Source: Acidimicrobiales bacterium
GTDB lineage: Bacteria > Actinomycetota > Acidimicrobiia > Acidimicrobiales > Aldehydirespiratoraceae
Direction of reading: 5' to 3'
Assembly (NCBI GenBank): GCA_029263175.1
Contig: JAJCXZ010000049.1
Coordinates: forward strand, 124,001 to 188,000
Length of the DNA: 64,000 nucleotides
Under the pieces are notes generated by a model. That model did no database searches, was not told the origin of the DNA, and was given only the letters and a program-made list of their open reading frames with translations. The position numbers and the translations under genes are program-made. This document shows, in pieces, positions 1 through 8,694 of this stretch (within the stretch, counting starts at the first letter, position 1; every line of letters begins with the position of its first letter).

Positions 1-1
1 T

Positions 2-226
2 GTGCCCGACCAGAGATGGGGGTCGGCGGTCACCGCCGTTGTTCAGCTCGCGGCTGGGGCCGAGCTCGGAGACCAAGAGATGATCGACAGCCTCCGCACG
101 GCGCTGTCCGGCTACAAACTGCCGAAGAACATCGTGAGGGTCGACACGGTCTTCCGCGGCCCCAACGGCAAAGCCGACTACAAGTGGGCGACGGCAACTG
201 CGCTGGAGGCGCTGGCTCTGGCGTGA
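2..226 (+). CDS. Acyl-CoA synthetase, C-terminal end (partial)
   Basis: This is the last ~74 codons of an AMP-forming acyl-CoA ligase that starts left of the window. The visible part matches the mobile C-terminal domain of the adenylate-forming family: LSGYKLPKNI followed by a GPNGKADYKW segment. The lysine just after the G-x-x-x-G-K motif is normally the adenylation catalytic residue. Such enzymes activate carboxylates to CoA thioesters using ATP, which fits the acyl-CoA genes that follow. The GTG at 2 is only the first in-frame codon, not a true start. Substrate cannot be told from this piece. Confidence 0.8.
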   Translation: MPDQRWGSAVTAVVQLAAGAELGDQEMIDSLRTALSGYKLPKNIVRVDTVFRGPNGKADYKWATATALEALALA

Positions 227-236
227 TCCGTCGCGC

Positions 237-659
237 TCAGCCGTCGATTCGAGCGGAGGCGGTGCCGGTGACAACAGCGGCGCCATGTTGGTTGGTGGTG
301 GTGATGGCGAGGTCGACGACGTGCTCGCCATCCTCCTCACGAATGGCCGTGACCTCCGCCGATCCGGTGAGCGTGTCGCCGGGCCAGACCTGGTTCACGA
401 AGCGAACGCCGTACCTCGTGAGATTCCCATCGCCGACCCAGTCGGTGAGCAGCGTGGCGGTGATGCCCATGGTGAGCATGCCGTGGGCGAACACGCCGGG
501 GTAACCGGCGACCTCGCGGGTGTAGAGCTCGTCGTGGTGGAGCGGGTTGTAGTCGCCCGAGGCCCCCGCGTACTGGACGAGCTGGGTTCGCTTGAGGTCT
601 TCGACCAGGACCGCCGTGCGGGTCTCGCCGATGGTGAGTTCAGCTGCGCTGAGGGTCAT
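237..659 (-). CDS. MaoC-family hot-dog dehydratase (hydratase subunit)
   Basis: A 140-residue single hot-dog protein of the MaoC/(R)-specific enoyl-CoA hydratase family. The hydratase-2 motif is visible: D36, N38, P39, H41 (GDYNPLHHD), then HGM at 59-61. It should hydrate trans-2-enoyl-CoA to (R)-3-hydroxyacyl-CoA. Its start is preceded by a GAGGAG ribosome site. It lies 9 bases after the companion MaoC gene (669-1160, same strand), so the two probably form the heteromeric dehydratase seen in actinobacteria (HadAB-like), in which this chain carries the complete catalytic motif. Confidence 0.85.
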   Translation of the reverse strand: MTLSAAELTIGETRTAVLVEDLKRTQLVQYAGASGDYNPLHHDELYTREVAGYPGVFAHGMLTMGITATLLTDWVGDGNLTRYGVRFVNQVWPGDTLTGSAEVTAIREEDGEHVVDLAITTTNQHGAAVVTGTASARIDG

Positions 660-668
660 GGCGTCTCC

Positions 669-1160
669 TCAGTTCTCGACGGGCTTCTCGGTGCGGACGC
701 CCACCCCGCGAGCGGTGATGACGAGTTCGCCGTCCTGGTCGTGAAACTCGGTGATGGTTTCGCTGAACGTGAGCGTGCCGGCTCGCTTGCTCTGCTTCTC
801 CCAGGTCTCTCCGGGGCGAACCGTGAGGGTGAGCACGTCGCCGGGCTTCAGGTGGCGGTGGTACTCGAAGTGCTGCTCGGCATGGAGCCCACCGCCCCCT
901 CCGGAACCGACCTCGCTGTTCGTTTCGACTCCGGTTGGTGTGGCACCGGAGCCGAACCAGGGCCTGCCCACCTGCGGACGAAGCCGATAGGTCGCGTTGA
1001 ACTGGGCCTGCGCCTGCGGGAACGTCGGCGGGGCGATGATGTGCCCGATCTCGGTCCCGGCCGCGTACTCAGCGTCGTGGTAGATCGGATTGTCGTCGCC
1101 TACTGAACGGGCGAACATCATGATGTGGCCGGCTTCCACCGGGAATCGATCCGTGGGCAT
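669..1160 (-). CDS. MaoC-like dehydratase, N-terminal-type partner subunit
   Basis: A 163-residue protein of the FAS1-like dehydratase (MaoC N-terminal) family. It has a D-D-N-P-I-Y-H-D stretch near residues 22-29 but no HGM element, as expected for the structural or substrate-binding half of a two-chain hydratase. A glycine-rich run lies near residues 84-90. An AAGGAG ribosome site sits 5 bases before the ATG at 1160. It is the first gene of the two-gene MaoC operon and is divergent from the CrtC-like gene at 1208. The partnership with the downstream hydratase is inferred from adjacency and family habit. Confidence 0.8.
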   Translation of the reverse strand: MPTDRFPVEAGHIMMFARSVGDDNPIYHDAEYAAGTEIGHIIAPPTFPQAQAQFNATYRLRPQVGRPWFGSGATPTGVETNSEVGSGGGGGLHAEQHFEYHRHLKPGDVLTLTVRPGETWEKQSKRAGTLTFSETITEFHDQDGELVITARGVGVRTEKPVEN

Positions 1161-1207
1161 CGGTGCTCCTTTTTCGAAGTTCGCGAGGTGCGTGCGAGAG
1201 TAGTGCC

Positions 1208-2332
1208 ATGCTCAATCGTCTCGACGACTTCCCGGTTCACCAGACGCCCGAGCCGCTTGCTCAGCCCTTCACCTCCGATCCGAACTTCTACGACCGCACG
1301 TGGTTCAACGGGTACAGCGACGACGGCACCCGCTACTTCGGCCTCGGCATGGCCGTGTACCCACACCGGCACATCCTCGACTGTCACTTCAGCACGATCG
1401 AGGCCGGCGGGCGTCAGCATTGTTTCTACGGCTCTCGTCGCGCCCCGCAAGAACGCACCGACATGTCGGTCGGGCCGTTTCGGCTCGAGATCACGGAGCC
1501 GCTGCGCAGGGCGCGGGTGATCCTCGATGAGAACGAGAGCGGCGTGGCGTGCGACCTCACGTTCTCGGCGCGTACCTCGGCGATCCAAGAAGCCCGTCAG
1601 GTCCTGTGGGACGACCAGCGCAAGGTCATGGACGCCACCCGATTCGCCCAGTTCGGGCGATGGTCGGGCACGATCAGTCATCCTGATGGTGAGTTCGCCG
1701 TCGACCAGGACACCTGGCGCGGGACCAAGGATCGATCATGGGGTGTGCGTGGAGTCGGCGAGCGGATTCCCATCGGTGCTCCGACGCCCCCGAAGGGTGC
1801 GTTCTTCCTGTGGGCACCTCTGCAATGGGATGACCACATCAGTCACGCCGTCTTCTTCGATGGCAAGGACGGCGAGGCCCTGGTGCGCGAGGCGCTCACG
1901 GCACCGCTGTACGACTCGGAGAATGACATCCCTGCTGAGCTCATGGATGTCGACACGCCCATGGCCACCGCCGTGCATCGCATCGATTATCACCCAGGCA
2001 CTCGGTGGGCGAAGCGAGCCGAACTCGACCTCGTCGATCTAAGCGGTGAAGTCCGCACAATCACGCTCGAGCCACAGTTGCGGTTCCAGTTCAAGGGCCT
2101 CGGTTACGGGCATCCCACATGGAAGCAGGGGATGTGGAAAGGCGAGCTCGAGCTCGGCGGCGAGAGTTTCGATCCGTCGGACCTCGACCCTCTGGCCCCT
2201 GAGAACATTCACATCCAGCAGGTCGTGAAGGTCAGCGACGGAGTACGGACCGGCATCGGAGCGCTCGAACAGATCGTGATCGGCCCCTATCGTCCGGCCG
2301 GCTTCACCGAGTTCTTCGACGGCGCGAAGTGA
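1208..2332 (+). CDS. Hydroxyneurosporene synthase (CrtC)-like protein of unknown function
   Basis: A 374-residue protein. The ATG at 1208 is chosen because the residues encoded upstream of it are not protein-like. It resembles the CrtC/DUF7064-DUF7065 beta-barrel (lipocalin-like) group that in actinobacteria is repeatedly encoded beside APH-type kinases and acyl-CoA dehydrogenases. Tryptophan- and aspartate-rich stretches (TWRGTKDRSWGVRG, WAPLQWDD) are visible and no signal peptide is seen. Its stop overlaps the GTG of the kinase-like gene, so the two are translationally coupled. The function is unknown; hydration or cyclisation of a lipid or terpenoid is only a family-based guess. Confidence 0.65.
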   Translation: MLNRLDDFPVHQTPEPLAQPFTSDPNFYDRTWFNGYSDDGTRYFGLGMAVYPHRHILDCHFSTIEAGGRQHCFYGSRRAPQERTDMSVGPFRLEITEPLRRARVILDENESGVACDLTFSARTSAIQEARQVLWDDQRKVMDATRFAQFGRWSGTISHPDGEFAVDQDTWRGTKDRSWGVRGVGERIPIGAPTPPKGAFFLWAPLQWDDHISHAVFFDGKDGEALVREALTAPLYDSENDIPAELMDVDTPMATAVHRIDYHPGTRWAKRAELDLVDLSGEVRTITLEPQLRFQFKGLGYGHPTWKQGMWKGELELGGESFDPSDLDPLAPENIHIQQVVKVSDGVRTGIGALEQIVIGPYRPAGFTEFFDGAK

Positions 2333-3399
2333 GCGACGGCTCGCCGACGATCGGACTCGACCCGGCGTGGATCGCCGGGCAGCTCATGGCTGCGGACCGA
2401 ACACCGACGTCAGTCGAGTTTGCGGGCTTCATCGGAACCGGCCAGATGAGTCGCAACGCCCGTTTCGCCATCGCGTGGGAGGACGACTCCGGACCGAAAT
2501 CGGTGGTCGTGAAAGTGCCGTCGTCGGTGCCGGCCACCCGTGCCGTCTCGTTCGAGCACGGGATCTATCAGAAGGAATGCGACTTCTATCGTTCGATCGC
2601 ACCCCTCGTCGACGTGTCCGTGCCGCGGGCTCTCGGGGTGCACTACGACGCGGTCGGCCAGGATTTTGCCATCGTCTTGGAGGATCTCACGGGTTCGGAG
2701 CAAGGAGATCAGTTCACCGAACCCAGCCCCGAGCAACTCGGTATGGCCGTGGCCCAGGCCGCGGCGCTTCAGGCCCCGGTGTGGGGCAAGACCGACGGTC
2801 CGGCATTCGCTTCGTATCGCGATGACATGGGGAGACGAGCAGCCATCGGTGGCGAGATGATTCCCGTCTTCCTCGAAGCCGTCTTCGAGCGGTTGGGTCC
2901 TGACCTCGACGACGGCATCGGCGAAATGCTCCAACGGTTCGCGTCCGTCGCCGGGGTTTGGATCCAGCGCAAGAGCGTGCCCACCACACTTGTCCACGGT
3001 GACTTCCGGCCCGACAACTTCATGTTCGGCGTCGAGGCCGGTGCCCCTCCGATGGTGGTTGTCGACTGGCAGACGCTGACGCTCGGCCTCGGGGTCACCG
3101 ATGTCGGCTACCTGCTGGCCGGTGCCCTCGAGCCGGAGAATCGCCGAGCCGTCGAACACGAACTCCTGGCGGCGTACATCGTCGAACTCGGAACGCGCGG
3201 CGTCGTGTATTCCATGGAGCAGTGTCTTGCCGACTACGCGCTCGGGTCGCTTCACGGCGTGGTGATCGCGGTCACCGCGACAACGATGGCGGATCAGACG
3301 GAACGCGGCGATGCTCTCTTCACGCTGATGATCAATCGTCATGGCCGTCATGCGCTCGACTTCGGGATCCTCGATCGCCTCGAGCGAGAGCTGAACTGA
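2329..3399 (+). CDS. Aminoglycoside phosphotransferase (APH)-family kinase-like protein
   Basis: A 356-residue protein kinase-fold phosphotransferase. The catalytic loop is seen as LVHGDFRPDNFMF and the metal-binding segment as VVVDWQ. GTG at 2329 overlaps the upstream stop (GTGA). Homologues of this branch sit next to acyl-CoA dehydrogenases, as in ACAD10/11-type pairs that phosphorylate 4-hydroxyacyl-CoA before elimination. The acyl-CoA dehydrogenase 1 kb downstream fits that role. Antibiotic resistance is unlikely. The acyl substrate is inferred from context. Confidence 0.8.
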   Translation: MSDGSPTIGLDPAWIAGQLMAADRTPTSVEFAGFIGTGQMSRNARFAIAWEDDSGPKSVVVKVPSSVPATRAVSFEHGIYQKECDFYRSIAPLVDVSVPRALGVHYDAVGQDFAIVLEDLTGSEQGDQFTEPSPEQLGMAVAQAAALQAPVWGKTDGPAFASYRDDMGRRAAIGGEMIPVFLEAVFERLGPDLDDGIGEMLQRFASVAGVWIQRKSVPTTLVHGDFRPDNFMFGVEAGAPPMVVVDWQTLTLGLGVTDVGYLLAGALEPENRRAVEHELLAAYIVELGTRGVVYSMEQCLADYALGSLHGVVIAVTATTMADQTERGDALFTLMINRHGRHALDFGILDRLERELN

Positions 3400-3436
3400 A
3401 ACAGAACTGAACAGAACCGAACCAGGGGAGAACACG

Positions 3437-4375
3437 ATGGGACATCTTGATGGACGAGTGATTGTCGTCACCGGAGCGGGTCGCGGCGTCGGACGAGAAC
3501 ATGCGCTGCGCTTCGCCGAGGAGGGCGCGAGCGTCGTCGTCAACGACCTCGGCGGCGAGCAGGATGGCAGTGGCGGAAACGTCGGGCCGGCCCAGGAAGT
3601 GGTGGACGAGATTGCGGCGATGGGCGGCAAGGCAGTCGCCAACGGGGAGTCAGTCGCCACGTGGGACGGATCGAAGGCCATCATCGATTGTGCGATCGAG
3701 ACTTTCGGAGATCTGCACGGCCTGGTGAACAACGCCGGCATTCTCCGCGATCGCATGTTGGTCTCGATGAGCGAGGAGGACTTCGACTCGGTCATCAACG
3801 TTCACCTCAAGGGCACGTGGCTCATGATGAAGCACGCGTCGGCTCATTGGCGGGAGAAGGCCAAGGCCGGGGAAGAGGTCAAGGCATCGATCGTCAATAC
3901 CTCGTCGACCTCGGGGTTGCATTCAAATATCGGCCAGGGCAACTACGGGCCGGCCAAGTCCGCGATCGCCACCCTCTCGATCATCGGCGCCCGTGAGCTC
4001 GGCCGCTATGGCGTTCGTGTCAACGCGTTCGCGCCGTCGGCCCGCACCCGAATGACACTCAGCACACCCGGGCTCGGGGAGCGGATCGCCGAACCCGAGG
4101 ACGGCTCGTTCGATCAGTGGGACCCGGCCAACATCTCCCCGCTCATTGCGTGGCTCCTCACGGAGAACTGCCAGGCCACGGCCCAGGTGTACTGGGTCGG
4201 CGGCAACGAGATTGCCCGCTACCTCGAGTGGTCACGGGCAGATGTCGCCAAGACCGACGGCCGCTGGGAGATCGACGACATCGACAGGGTTGTCGGTGGG
4301 TGGGAGACCAGTCATGTCGAGTCACGGTCGATACTGGTGACTGACACCGAGCCTTATGTGCGCGGCGTGGACTGA
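3437..4375 (+). CDS. Short-chain dehydrogenase/reductase, multifunctional-enzyme-2 type
   Basis: A 312-residue NAD(P)-dependent SDR. The cofactor motif TGAGRGVG lies at 12-19, NNAG at 98-101, and the catalytic residues are Ser157, Tyr170 and Lys174. The opening GREHALRFAEEGASVVVNDLG is typical of the dehydrogenase domain of peroxisomal MFE-2 / HSD17B4-like proteins, which oxidise (R)-3-hydroxyacyl-CoA. That pairs well with the MaoC hydratases at 237-1160. A GGGGAG ribosome site precedes ATG 3437. Its stop overlaps the start of the acyl-CoA dehydrogenase by one base. Confidence 0.88.
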   Translation: MGHLDGRVIVVTGAGRGVGREHALRFAEEGASVVVNDLGGEQDGSGGNVGPAQEVVDEIAAMGGKAVANGESVATWDGSKAIIDCAIETFGDLHGLVNNAGILRDRMLVSMSEEDFDSVINVHLKGTWLMMKHASAHWREKAKAGEEVKASIVNTSSTSGLHSNIGQGNYGPAKSAIATLSIIGARELGRYGVRVNAFAPSARTRMTLSTPGLGERIAEPEDGSFDQWDPANISPLIAWLLTENCQATAQVYWVGGNEIARYLEWSRADVAKTDGRWEIDDIDRVVGGWETSHVESRSILVTDTEPYVRGVD

Positions 4376-5619
4376 TGGCCGACGCCACCGAGGCCGATAT
4401 TCGAGGGCGGGTGCTCGACTGGTTCCACGAGACGTGGGATCCCGACGTGTCTCTGATCGAGTGGCGCACCCGGCTGCTCGACTCCGGGTGGGCTGTGCCG
4501 TCGTGGTCGACGGACTGGTTCGGCCAGGACTTGCCGGCATGGGCCGACGGAGTCGCCCACTCGACCATCCGTCAGGCGGGTGGTGTCGCGCTTCCTCTGG
4601 GTGCCGCTTCCAGCCTGGCGGCACCCACTCTCCATGAACACGCGAGCGATGAACTGAAGGGACGAGTGCTTCGCCCGGCGCTCACGGGCGAGCAAACGTG
4701 GTGCCAGCTCTTCAGCGAACCGGGTGCAGGGTCCGATCTTGCCGGCCTCAAGTCGACCGCGGTGCGCGATGGCGACACGTGGATTGTCAATGGTCAGAAG
4801 GTGTGGAACACGAGCGCCGATCACGCGGACATGGCCATCCTGGTCGCCCGTCATGATTGGGACGCGGTGAAACACGCGGGGCTCACCTACTTCGTCCTCG
4901 ACATGCATCAGGAGGGGGTGGAGGTGCGCCCGATCGAGCAGATGAACTACCACCACTCATTCATGGAGGTCTTCATGACCGACGCTCGGGTCCCGCACGC
5001 CAACATGGTTGGTGGGATCGGCGATGGCTGGCGCGTGGCGCGGGCGACGTTGGCCCACGAGCGGCGCTACGCAGGGGAGCGTCGCCTCAGCTTTGCCCCG
5101 GGAGCGAAGGGCCGGGTTGTGGAGGAGGCCAGGGCCGAAGCGGCGATCTACAACGAGACCTACAAGTGGTATCCGCAGCGCATGGGCCGGCCCGATCTCG
5201 TGACCGACCGCGCTCGTGTCGCCGGTCGTGACGATGACCCAGTGCTGCGCGACGACATGATGAAGCTGCACAGCCTCGAGAAGGCATCGCAGTGGACGGC
5301 GGAGCGGGCGAAGGCCAGTCGGGCGCTGGGCCGTCCGCCCGGGTCGGAGGGCTCGATCGGCAAGTTGGCCACGTCGGAAGTGGCCCGTCGCGCAAACGCA
5401 CTCCACACCCGTATCGCCGGCGCCGAAGGGATGCTGAGGTCGACCACCGACCCGGTCCACGAGACCGTCGCCGAGGTGCTCGTGTCGACGCCGGCGCAAT
5501 CCATCGCGGGCGGTACCGACGAGATCCAGCACAACATCTTGGGCGAGAGTTTCCTCGGCCTTCCCAAGGAACCGGGCGCGGATCGCGGCATTCCCTATCG
5601 CGACGTCGGGCGCAGCTAG
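4375..5619 (+). CDS. Acyl-CoA dehydrogenase
   Basis: A 414-residue FAD-dependent acyl-CoA dehydrogenase of normal length. The middle-domain signature QLFSEPGAGSDLAGL and a C-terminal GTDEIQHNILGE segment are both clear. It introduces the alpha,beta double bond in acyl-CoA beta-oxidation. It is the third gene in a coupled run (kinase-like, SDR, ACAD), overlapping the SDR stop by one base. It belongs to the FadE group common in actinobacterial lipid and steroid catabolism. Chain-length preference is not apparent. Confidence 0.9.
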   Translation: MADATEADIRGRVLDWFHETWDPDVSLIEWRTRLLDSGWAVPSWSTDWFGQDLPAWADGVAHSTIRQAGGVALPLGAASSLAAPTLHEHASDELKGRVLRPALTGEQTWCQLFSEPGAGSDLAGLKSTAVRDGDTWIVNGQKVWNTSADHADMAILVARHDWDAVKHAGLTYFVLDMHQEGVEVRPIEQMNYHHSFMEVFMTDARVPHANMVGGIGDGWRVARATLAHERRYAGERRLSFAPGAKGRVVEEARAEAAIYNETYKWYPQRMGRPDLVTDRARVAGRDDDPVLRDDMMKLHSLEKASQWTAERAKASRALGRPPGSEGSIGKLATSEVARRANALHTRIAGAEGMLRSTTDPVHETVAEVLVSTPAQSIAGGTDEIQHNILGESFLGLPKEPGADRGIPYRDVGRS

Positions 5620-5645
5620 CGCAGCCGTCCCCAGCAGGAGAGATC

Positions 5646-6698
5646 ATGAAGATCGGAACCGGAATCAACTACGCCAGCGACTTCCACACCTCAGTCGCAC
5701 AGATCGTCGAGCTCGAGAGGGCCGGCCTGGACCTGGTGTGGGTGTCGGAGGCCTACAGCGTCGATGCCGTCAGCCGCGTCGGTTACCTGGCAGCGGCGAC
5801 GGACACCGTCGAGATCGGCACCGGCATCCTCAATGTGTACTCCCGGTCGGCCGGCGCCATCGCCCAGACCGCGGCGGGATGCGACTACGTCAGCAGGGGC
5901 CGGTTCATTCTCGGCCTGGGCGCCAGCGGTCCCCAGGTGATCGAGGGGTTCCACGGGATCGCCTACGACAAGCCGGTCAAGCGGATTCGTGAATACATCG
6001 AGGTCACGCGAATGGCATTGAGGCGCGAGCGCCTCGAGTACGACGGCGAAACCGTGCATCTTCCGCTCCCCGAGGGGGAGGGCACAGGCCTCGGCAAGGC
6101 GCTGAAGCTGATCAACCATCCGGTGAGGAACGAAGTTCCGATCTGGTGGGCATCGCTGATGCCCTATGCCATCCGCGAGACCGCCCGGCTCGCCAATGGT
6201 TGGATCCCGACCCAGTTCCTTCCCGAGCACATCACGACTGTCTGGGGCGATGACCTGGCCAAGGGAATGGCCGACCGACCGGCGGAACTCGGCCCGCTCG
6301 AGATCTCCAAGGGAGCGACGGTCGCCATCGGCGACGATCTCGTCGGCGAGGCGACCGACCCGTTCCTCGATCGCAATCGGCCGCACACGGCGCTCTACTG
6401 GGGTGGCATGGGCGCTCGGGAGAAGAACTTCTACAACGCCATCGCCCGGCAGCAGGGTTACGAGGAAGAAGCCGCGAAGATCCAGGACCTGTACCTCGAC
6501 GGCCACAAGGACGAGGCTGCCGCCGCGGTGCCTCGAGACTTCCTCGACCGTGCCAACCTCGTTGGCCCGGAGTCGGTGATCAGGGAACGTCTGGCCGGCT
6601 GGAAGGACGCGGGGGTAACGCACCTCAACGTCAGTCTTCCCGGTCCGGACCCGGCAGCCACGTTGGGGAAGCTGCGCGAGATCCTCGCCGATGTCTGA
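5646..6698 (+). CDS. Luciferase-like (LLM) F420-dependent oxidoreductase
   Basis: A 350-residue TIM-barrel oxidoreductase of the luciferase-like superfamily. ATG 5646 is preceded by a CAGGAGAG ribosome site, whereas an upstream in-frame start at 5292 would run through the acyl-CoA dehydrogenase. The N-terminus GTGINYA and the GRFILGLGASGPQVIEG segment are typical of actinobacterial F420-binding members. It probably oxidises or reduces a substrate of the surrounding catabolic cluster using coenzyme F420. It overlaps the next gene by 8 bases, suggesting one transcript. FMN use instead of F420 cannot be excluded. Confidence 0.8.
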   Translation: MKIGTGINYASDFHTSVAQIVELERAGLDLVWVSEAYSVDAVSRVGYLAAATDTVEIGTGILNVYSRSAGAIAQTAAGCDYVSRGRFILGLGASGPQVIEGFHGIAYDKPVKRIREYIEVTRMALRRERLEYDGETVHLPLPEGEGTGLGKALKLINHPVRNEVPIWWASLMPYAIRETARLANGWIPTQFLPEHITTVWGDDLAKGMADRPAELGPLEISKGATVAIGDDLVGEATDPFLDRNRPHTALYWGGMGAREKNFYNAIARQQGYEEEAAKIQDLYLDGHKDEAAAAVPRDFLDRANLVGPESVIRERLAGWKDAGVTHLNVSLPGPDPAATLGKLREILADV

Positions 6699-7569
6699 AG
6701 TCGTCGTCCACCAACCAGAACCGGCCGACTCGCTGACCTGGCAGGTGGGCAACGTCACGGTGCAGCGCTGTCTCGAAACAGTCACCGAGATGTCGCCGCG
6801 ATACCTCCTGCCCGGACTATCCCGCGAGCTCGTGGCATCACTGCCTGACTGGACGGCACCGTTCTTCACCCCCGAGGGGATGATGCTGTTGTCGGTGCAC
6901 AGCTTCGTCGTGCAGAGCGGGGGCCTCACCGTGGTGGTCGACACGTGCATCGCCGACCACTCCGACCACCCGCTCCCGGGGGATGCCGAGTTCGCCAACC
7001 GACTGGCCGCAGCGATCCCGGGAGGGCTGGAAGCCGTCGACTACGTCGTGTGCACCCACATGCATTTCGACCATGTGGGCTGGAACACCCGACTGGTGGA
7101 TGGCGAGTGGGTGCCCACGTTCCCCAACGCTCGCTACCTCGTGAGCAAGGACGAACTCGCCGGAACCCAGGCGAATGATTCGATGGGGGTGATGGAGCCC
7201 AGCATCACGCCGTTGATCGAACGGGGGATGCTCGATGCGGTCGAGTCTGACCACCGCATCGATGAGAATCTGAGCCTCGTCCCCTCGGCGGGCCACAGCC
7301 CCGGCCACGTGTGTGTGATGATCGAGTCTGCCGGTGAGCACGCGTTGATCACCGGCGACTCGTTTCACAGCCCTGCTCAACTCGCCCACCCTGAGGTCTC
7401 GGCAACCTACGCCGACACCGACTCGGCTGCGGCGACCGCCACCCGACACCGGCTGCTCGAACGGTTCACCGACACGGACACCCTCGTGCTCGGCACGCAC
7501 TTTGCTCGCCCCACCGCCGGCCGCATTCGCTCAGGCACGGATCGAGTGTGGTTCGACACCGATCTCTAG
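6691..7569 (+). CDS. MBL-fold metallo-hydrolase
   Basis: A 292-residue metallo-beta-lactamase-fold hydrolase. The di-metal motif is H123-x-H125-x-D127-H128 (THMHFDHVGW), followed by HSPGH and ITGDSFH elements that give the remaining metal ligands. It resembles the lactonase/esterase-type MBL proteins rather than beta-lactamases, and no signal peptide is present. Its start lies 8 bases inside the preceding oxidoreductase gene. Hydrolysis of a lactone or thioester made in this pathway is a reasonable but unproved role. Confidence 0.85.
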   Translation: MSEVVVHQPEPADSLTWQVGNVTVQRCLETVTEMSPRYLLPGLSRELVASLPDWTAPFFTPEGMMLLSVHSFVVQSGGLTVVVDTCIADHSDHPLPGDAEFANRLAAAIPGGLEAVDYVVCTHMHFDHVGWNTRLVDGEWVPTFPNARYLVSKDELAGTQANDSMGVMEPSITPLIERGMLDAVESDHRIDENLSLVPSAGHSPGHVCVMIESAGEHALITGDSFHSPAQLAHPEVSATYADTDSAAATATRHRLLERFTDTDTLVLGTHFARPTAGRIRSGTDRVWFDTDL

Positions 7570-7714
7570 GCTCGGGCCGAGCTGATCGGATCACCCAACC
7601 AAACCCCGAGTCGGACCCACCCGCCAGCCTGGGCCGCCTAGCTGAATCGCGAGCGCTGCTGCCCCGAGAACTACTCTCGAATCAAGATTCACGTTCGTCG
7701 GGAGAAGGTGTCCA

Positions 7715-7741
7715 ATGTCAGACGAATTCCACGGTGAGTGA
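7715..7741 (+). other. Possible 8-codon leader peptide ahead of the enoyl-CoA hydratase
   Basis: A GGAGAAGG ribosome site at 7701-7708 is placed correctly for ATG 7715, which opens MSDEFHGE and a stop at 7739-7741. The hydratase reading frame, by contrast, has only GTG 7734 with no site of its own. The tiny frame ends inside the first codons of the hydratase, so it could be a coupling leader, or it could be the original start separated by a frameshift. Either reading is inference. Confidence 0.3.
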
Positions 7742-8480
7742 CGCACCGCTCGTCATCCGCTCCGACGACGATGGCGTGGCCACCCTGTCGCTCAACCGAC
7801 CTGACGCACTGAACGCGCTTTCCCCGGCCCTGTTCGTCGAGTTGCGATCGTTCGTCGACCAACTCGCCACCGACGACAGTGTCCGAGTCGTTGTGGAGCG
7901 AGGCGAGGGGCGGAGCTTCTGTGCAGGCAATGACTTGAAGGCCATCGCGGCCGGCGAACGCGCACCGACCGTCCATTTCCAGGCGGAGACGATCGACGCC
8001 ATCGAGGCGCTTGCCCAAGCAGTGATCGTGTCCGTGCGCGGCCACTGTTTCACCGGAGGTCTCGAGCTCGCGCTGAGCAGCGATCTGATCATCGCCTCGG
8101 ATACGGCCATGTTCAGCGACACCCATGGTCGCTTCGCCATGGTGCCGACGTGGGGCATGACCACGCGGCTCCCGGCTCGAATCGGACGGAGCCGTGCCCG
8201 AGACATGATGTTCACCGGTCGTCGAGTCCTGGCCGAGGAGGCTCTTCAGTTTGGTCTCGCCAACCGGGTCGTGGCCGATGCCGAGCTCGATCAGGCGACG
8301 GCCGAGATGGCGCGCCAGATCGCGGACCAGTCGCCGTGGACCATCGGCCACGAGAAGGCGTTGATGGCCGAGACCGCCGGAATGGGCCCTGGGGCAGGCG
8401 CATTGTGGGAGCGGGAGAACGGCCCCGGTCGCGGTCCGGACTCTGCTGAGCGGGTCGCTGATTTCTCTCGCCGGGGGTGA
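7734..8480 (+). CDS. Enoyl-CoA hydratase/isomerase family protein
   Basis: A 248-residue crotonase-fold protein. The oxyanion-hole segments are GRSFCAGNDLKAI and VRGHCFTGGLELALSSD. It should hydrate or isomerise enoyl-CoA in beta-oxidation. GTG 7734 is chosen because homology begins right after it (DAPLVIRSDDDGVATLSLNRP); sequence further upstream in the same frame is not protein-like. The strong ribosome site at 7701 does not match this frame at normal spacing. It closes the catabolic cluster and is followed by a 210-base gap. Confidence 0.85.
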   Translation: MSDAPLVIRSDDDGVATLSLNRPDALNALSPALFVELRSFVDQLATDDSVRVVVERGEGRSFCAGNDLKAIAAGERAPTVHFQAETIDAIEALAQAVIVSVRGHCFTGGLELALSSDLIIASDTAMFSDTHGRFAMVPTWGMTTRLPARIGRSRARDMMFTGRRVLAEEALQFGLANRVVADAELDQATAEMARQIADQSPWTIGHEKALMAETAGMGPGAGALWERENGPGRGPDSAERVADFSRRG

Positions 8481-8619
8481 ACGGCTAAAGGGAATTTCGG
8501 TTCAAGTTTTCCAGAAAGTAATGGGTGCTGGCTGGACCTAAGGGTTCGGAGTCTGCCAACATGACGCCTCACACCCGGCTGTGACGCCGGACACATCTTT
8601 TCCTGGGGAGGACAACGCG

Positions 8620-8694
8620 TTGAGTACCGTCAAGCAGTCGCGACTACTTGTACCCACAGGTGATGGTGCGCGGCCGCAGGCAGTGGCGTTGTGA
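8620..8694 (+). other. Possible 24-codon leader ORF before the ABC importer operon
   Basis: TTG 8620 lies 7 bases after GGGGAGGA (8605-8612), the best ribosome site in this gap, and opens a 24-codon frame ending LVPTGDGARPQAVAL. Its TGA (8692-8694) overlaps the GTG start (8691) of the first transporter gene in a GTGA arrangement, while that GTG has no ribosome site. This fits a leader peptide that translationally couples entry into the operon. No homology is claimed. Confidence 0.35.

Noticed and set aside
2329-3399. Aminoglycoside resistance gene
   Set aside because: The APH-like fold is present, but the neighbours and family branch point to acyl-CoA metabolism rather than antibiotic phosphorylation.
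2410-3798. A 462-codon minus-strand frame across the kinase-like and SDR genes
   Set aside because: Shadow of two clearly conserved plus-strand genes; no domain features.
8575-8590. Small CCGGC/GCCGG stem upstream of the ABC operon as a riboswitch or terminator
   Set aside because: Only a 5-bp stem with no U-tract and no recognisable aptamer core.
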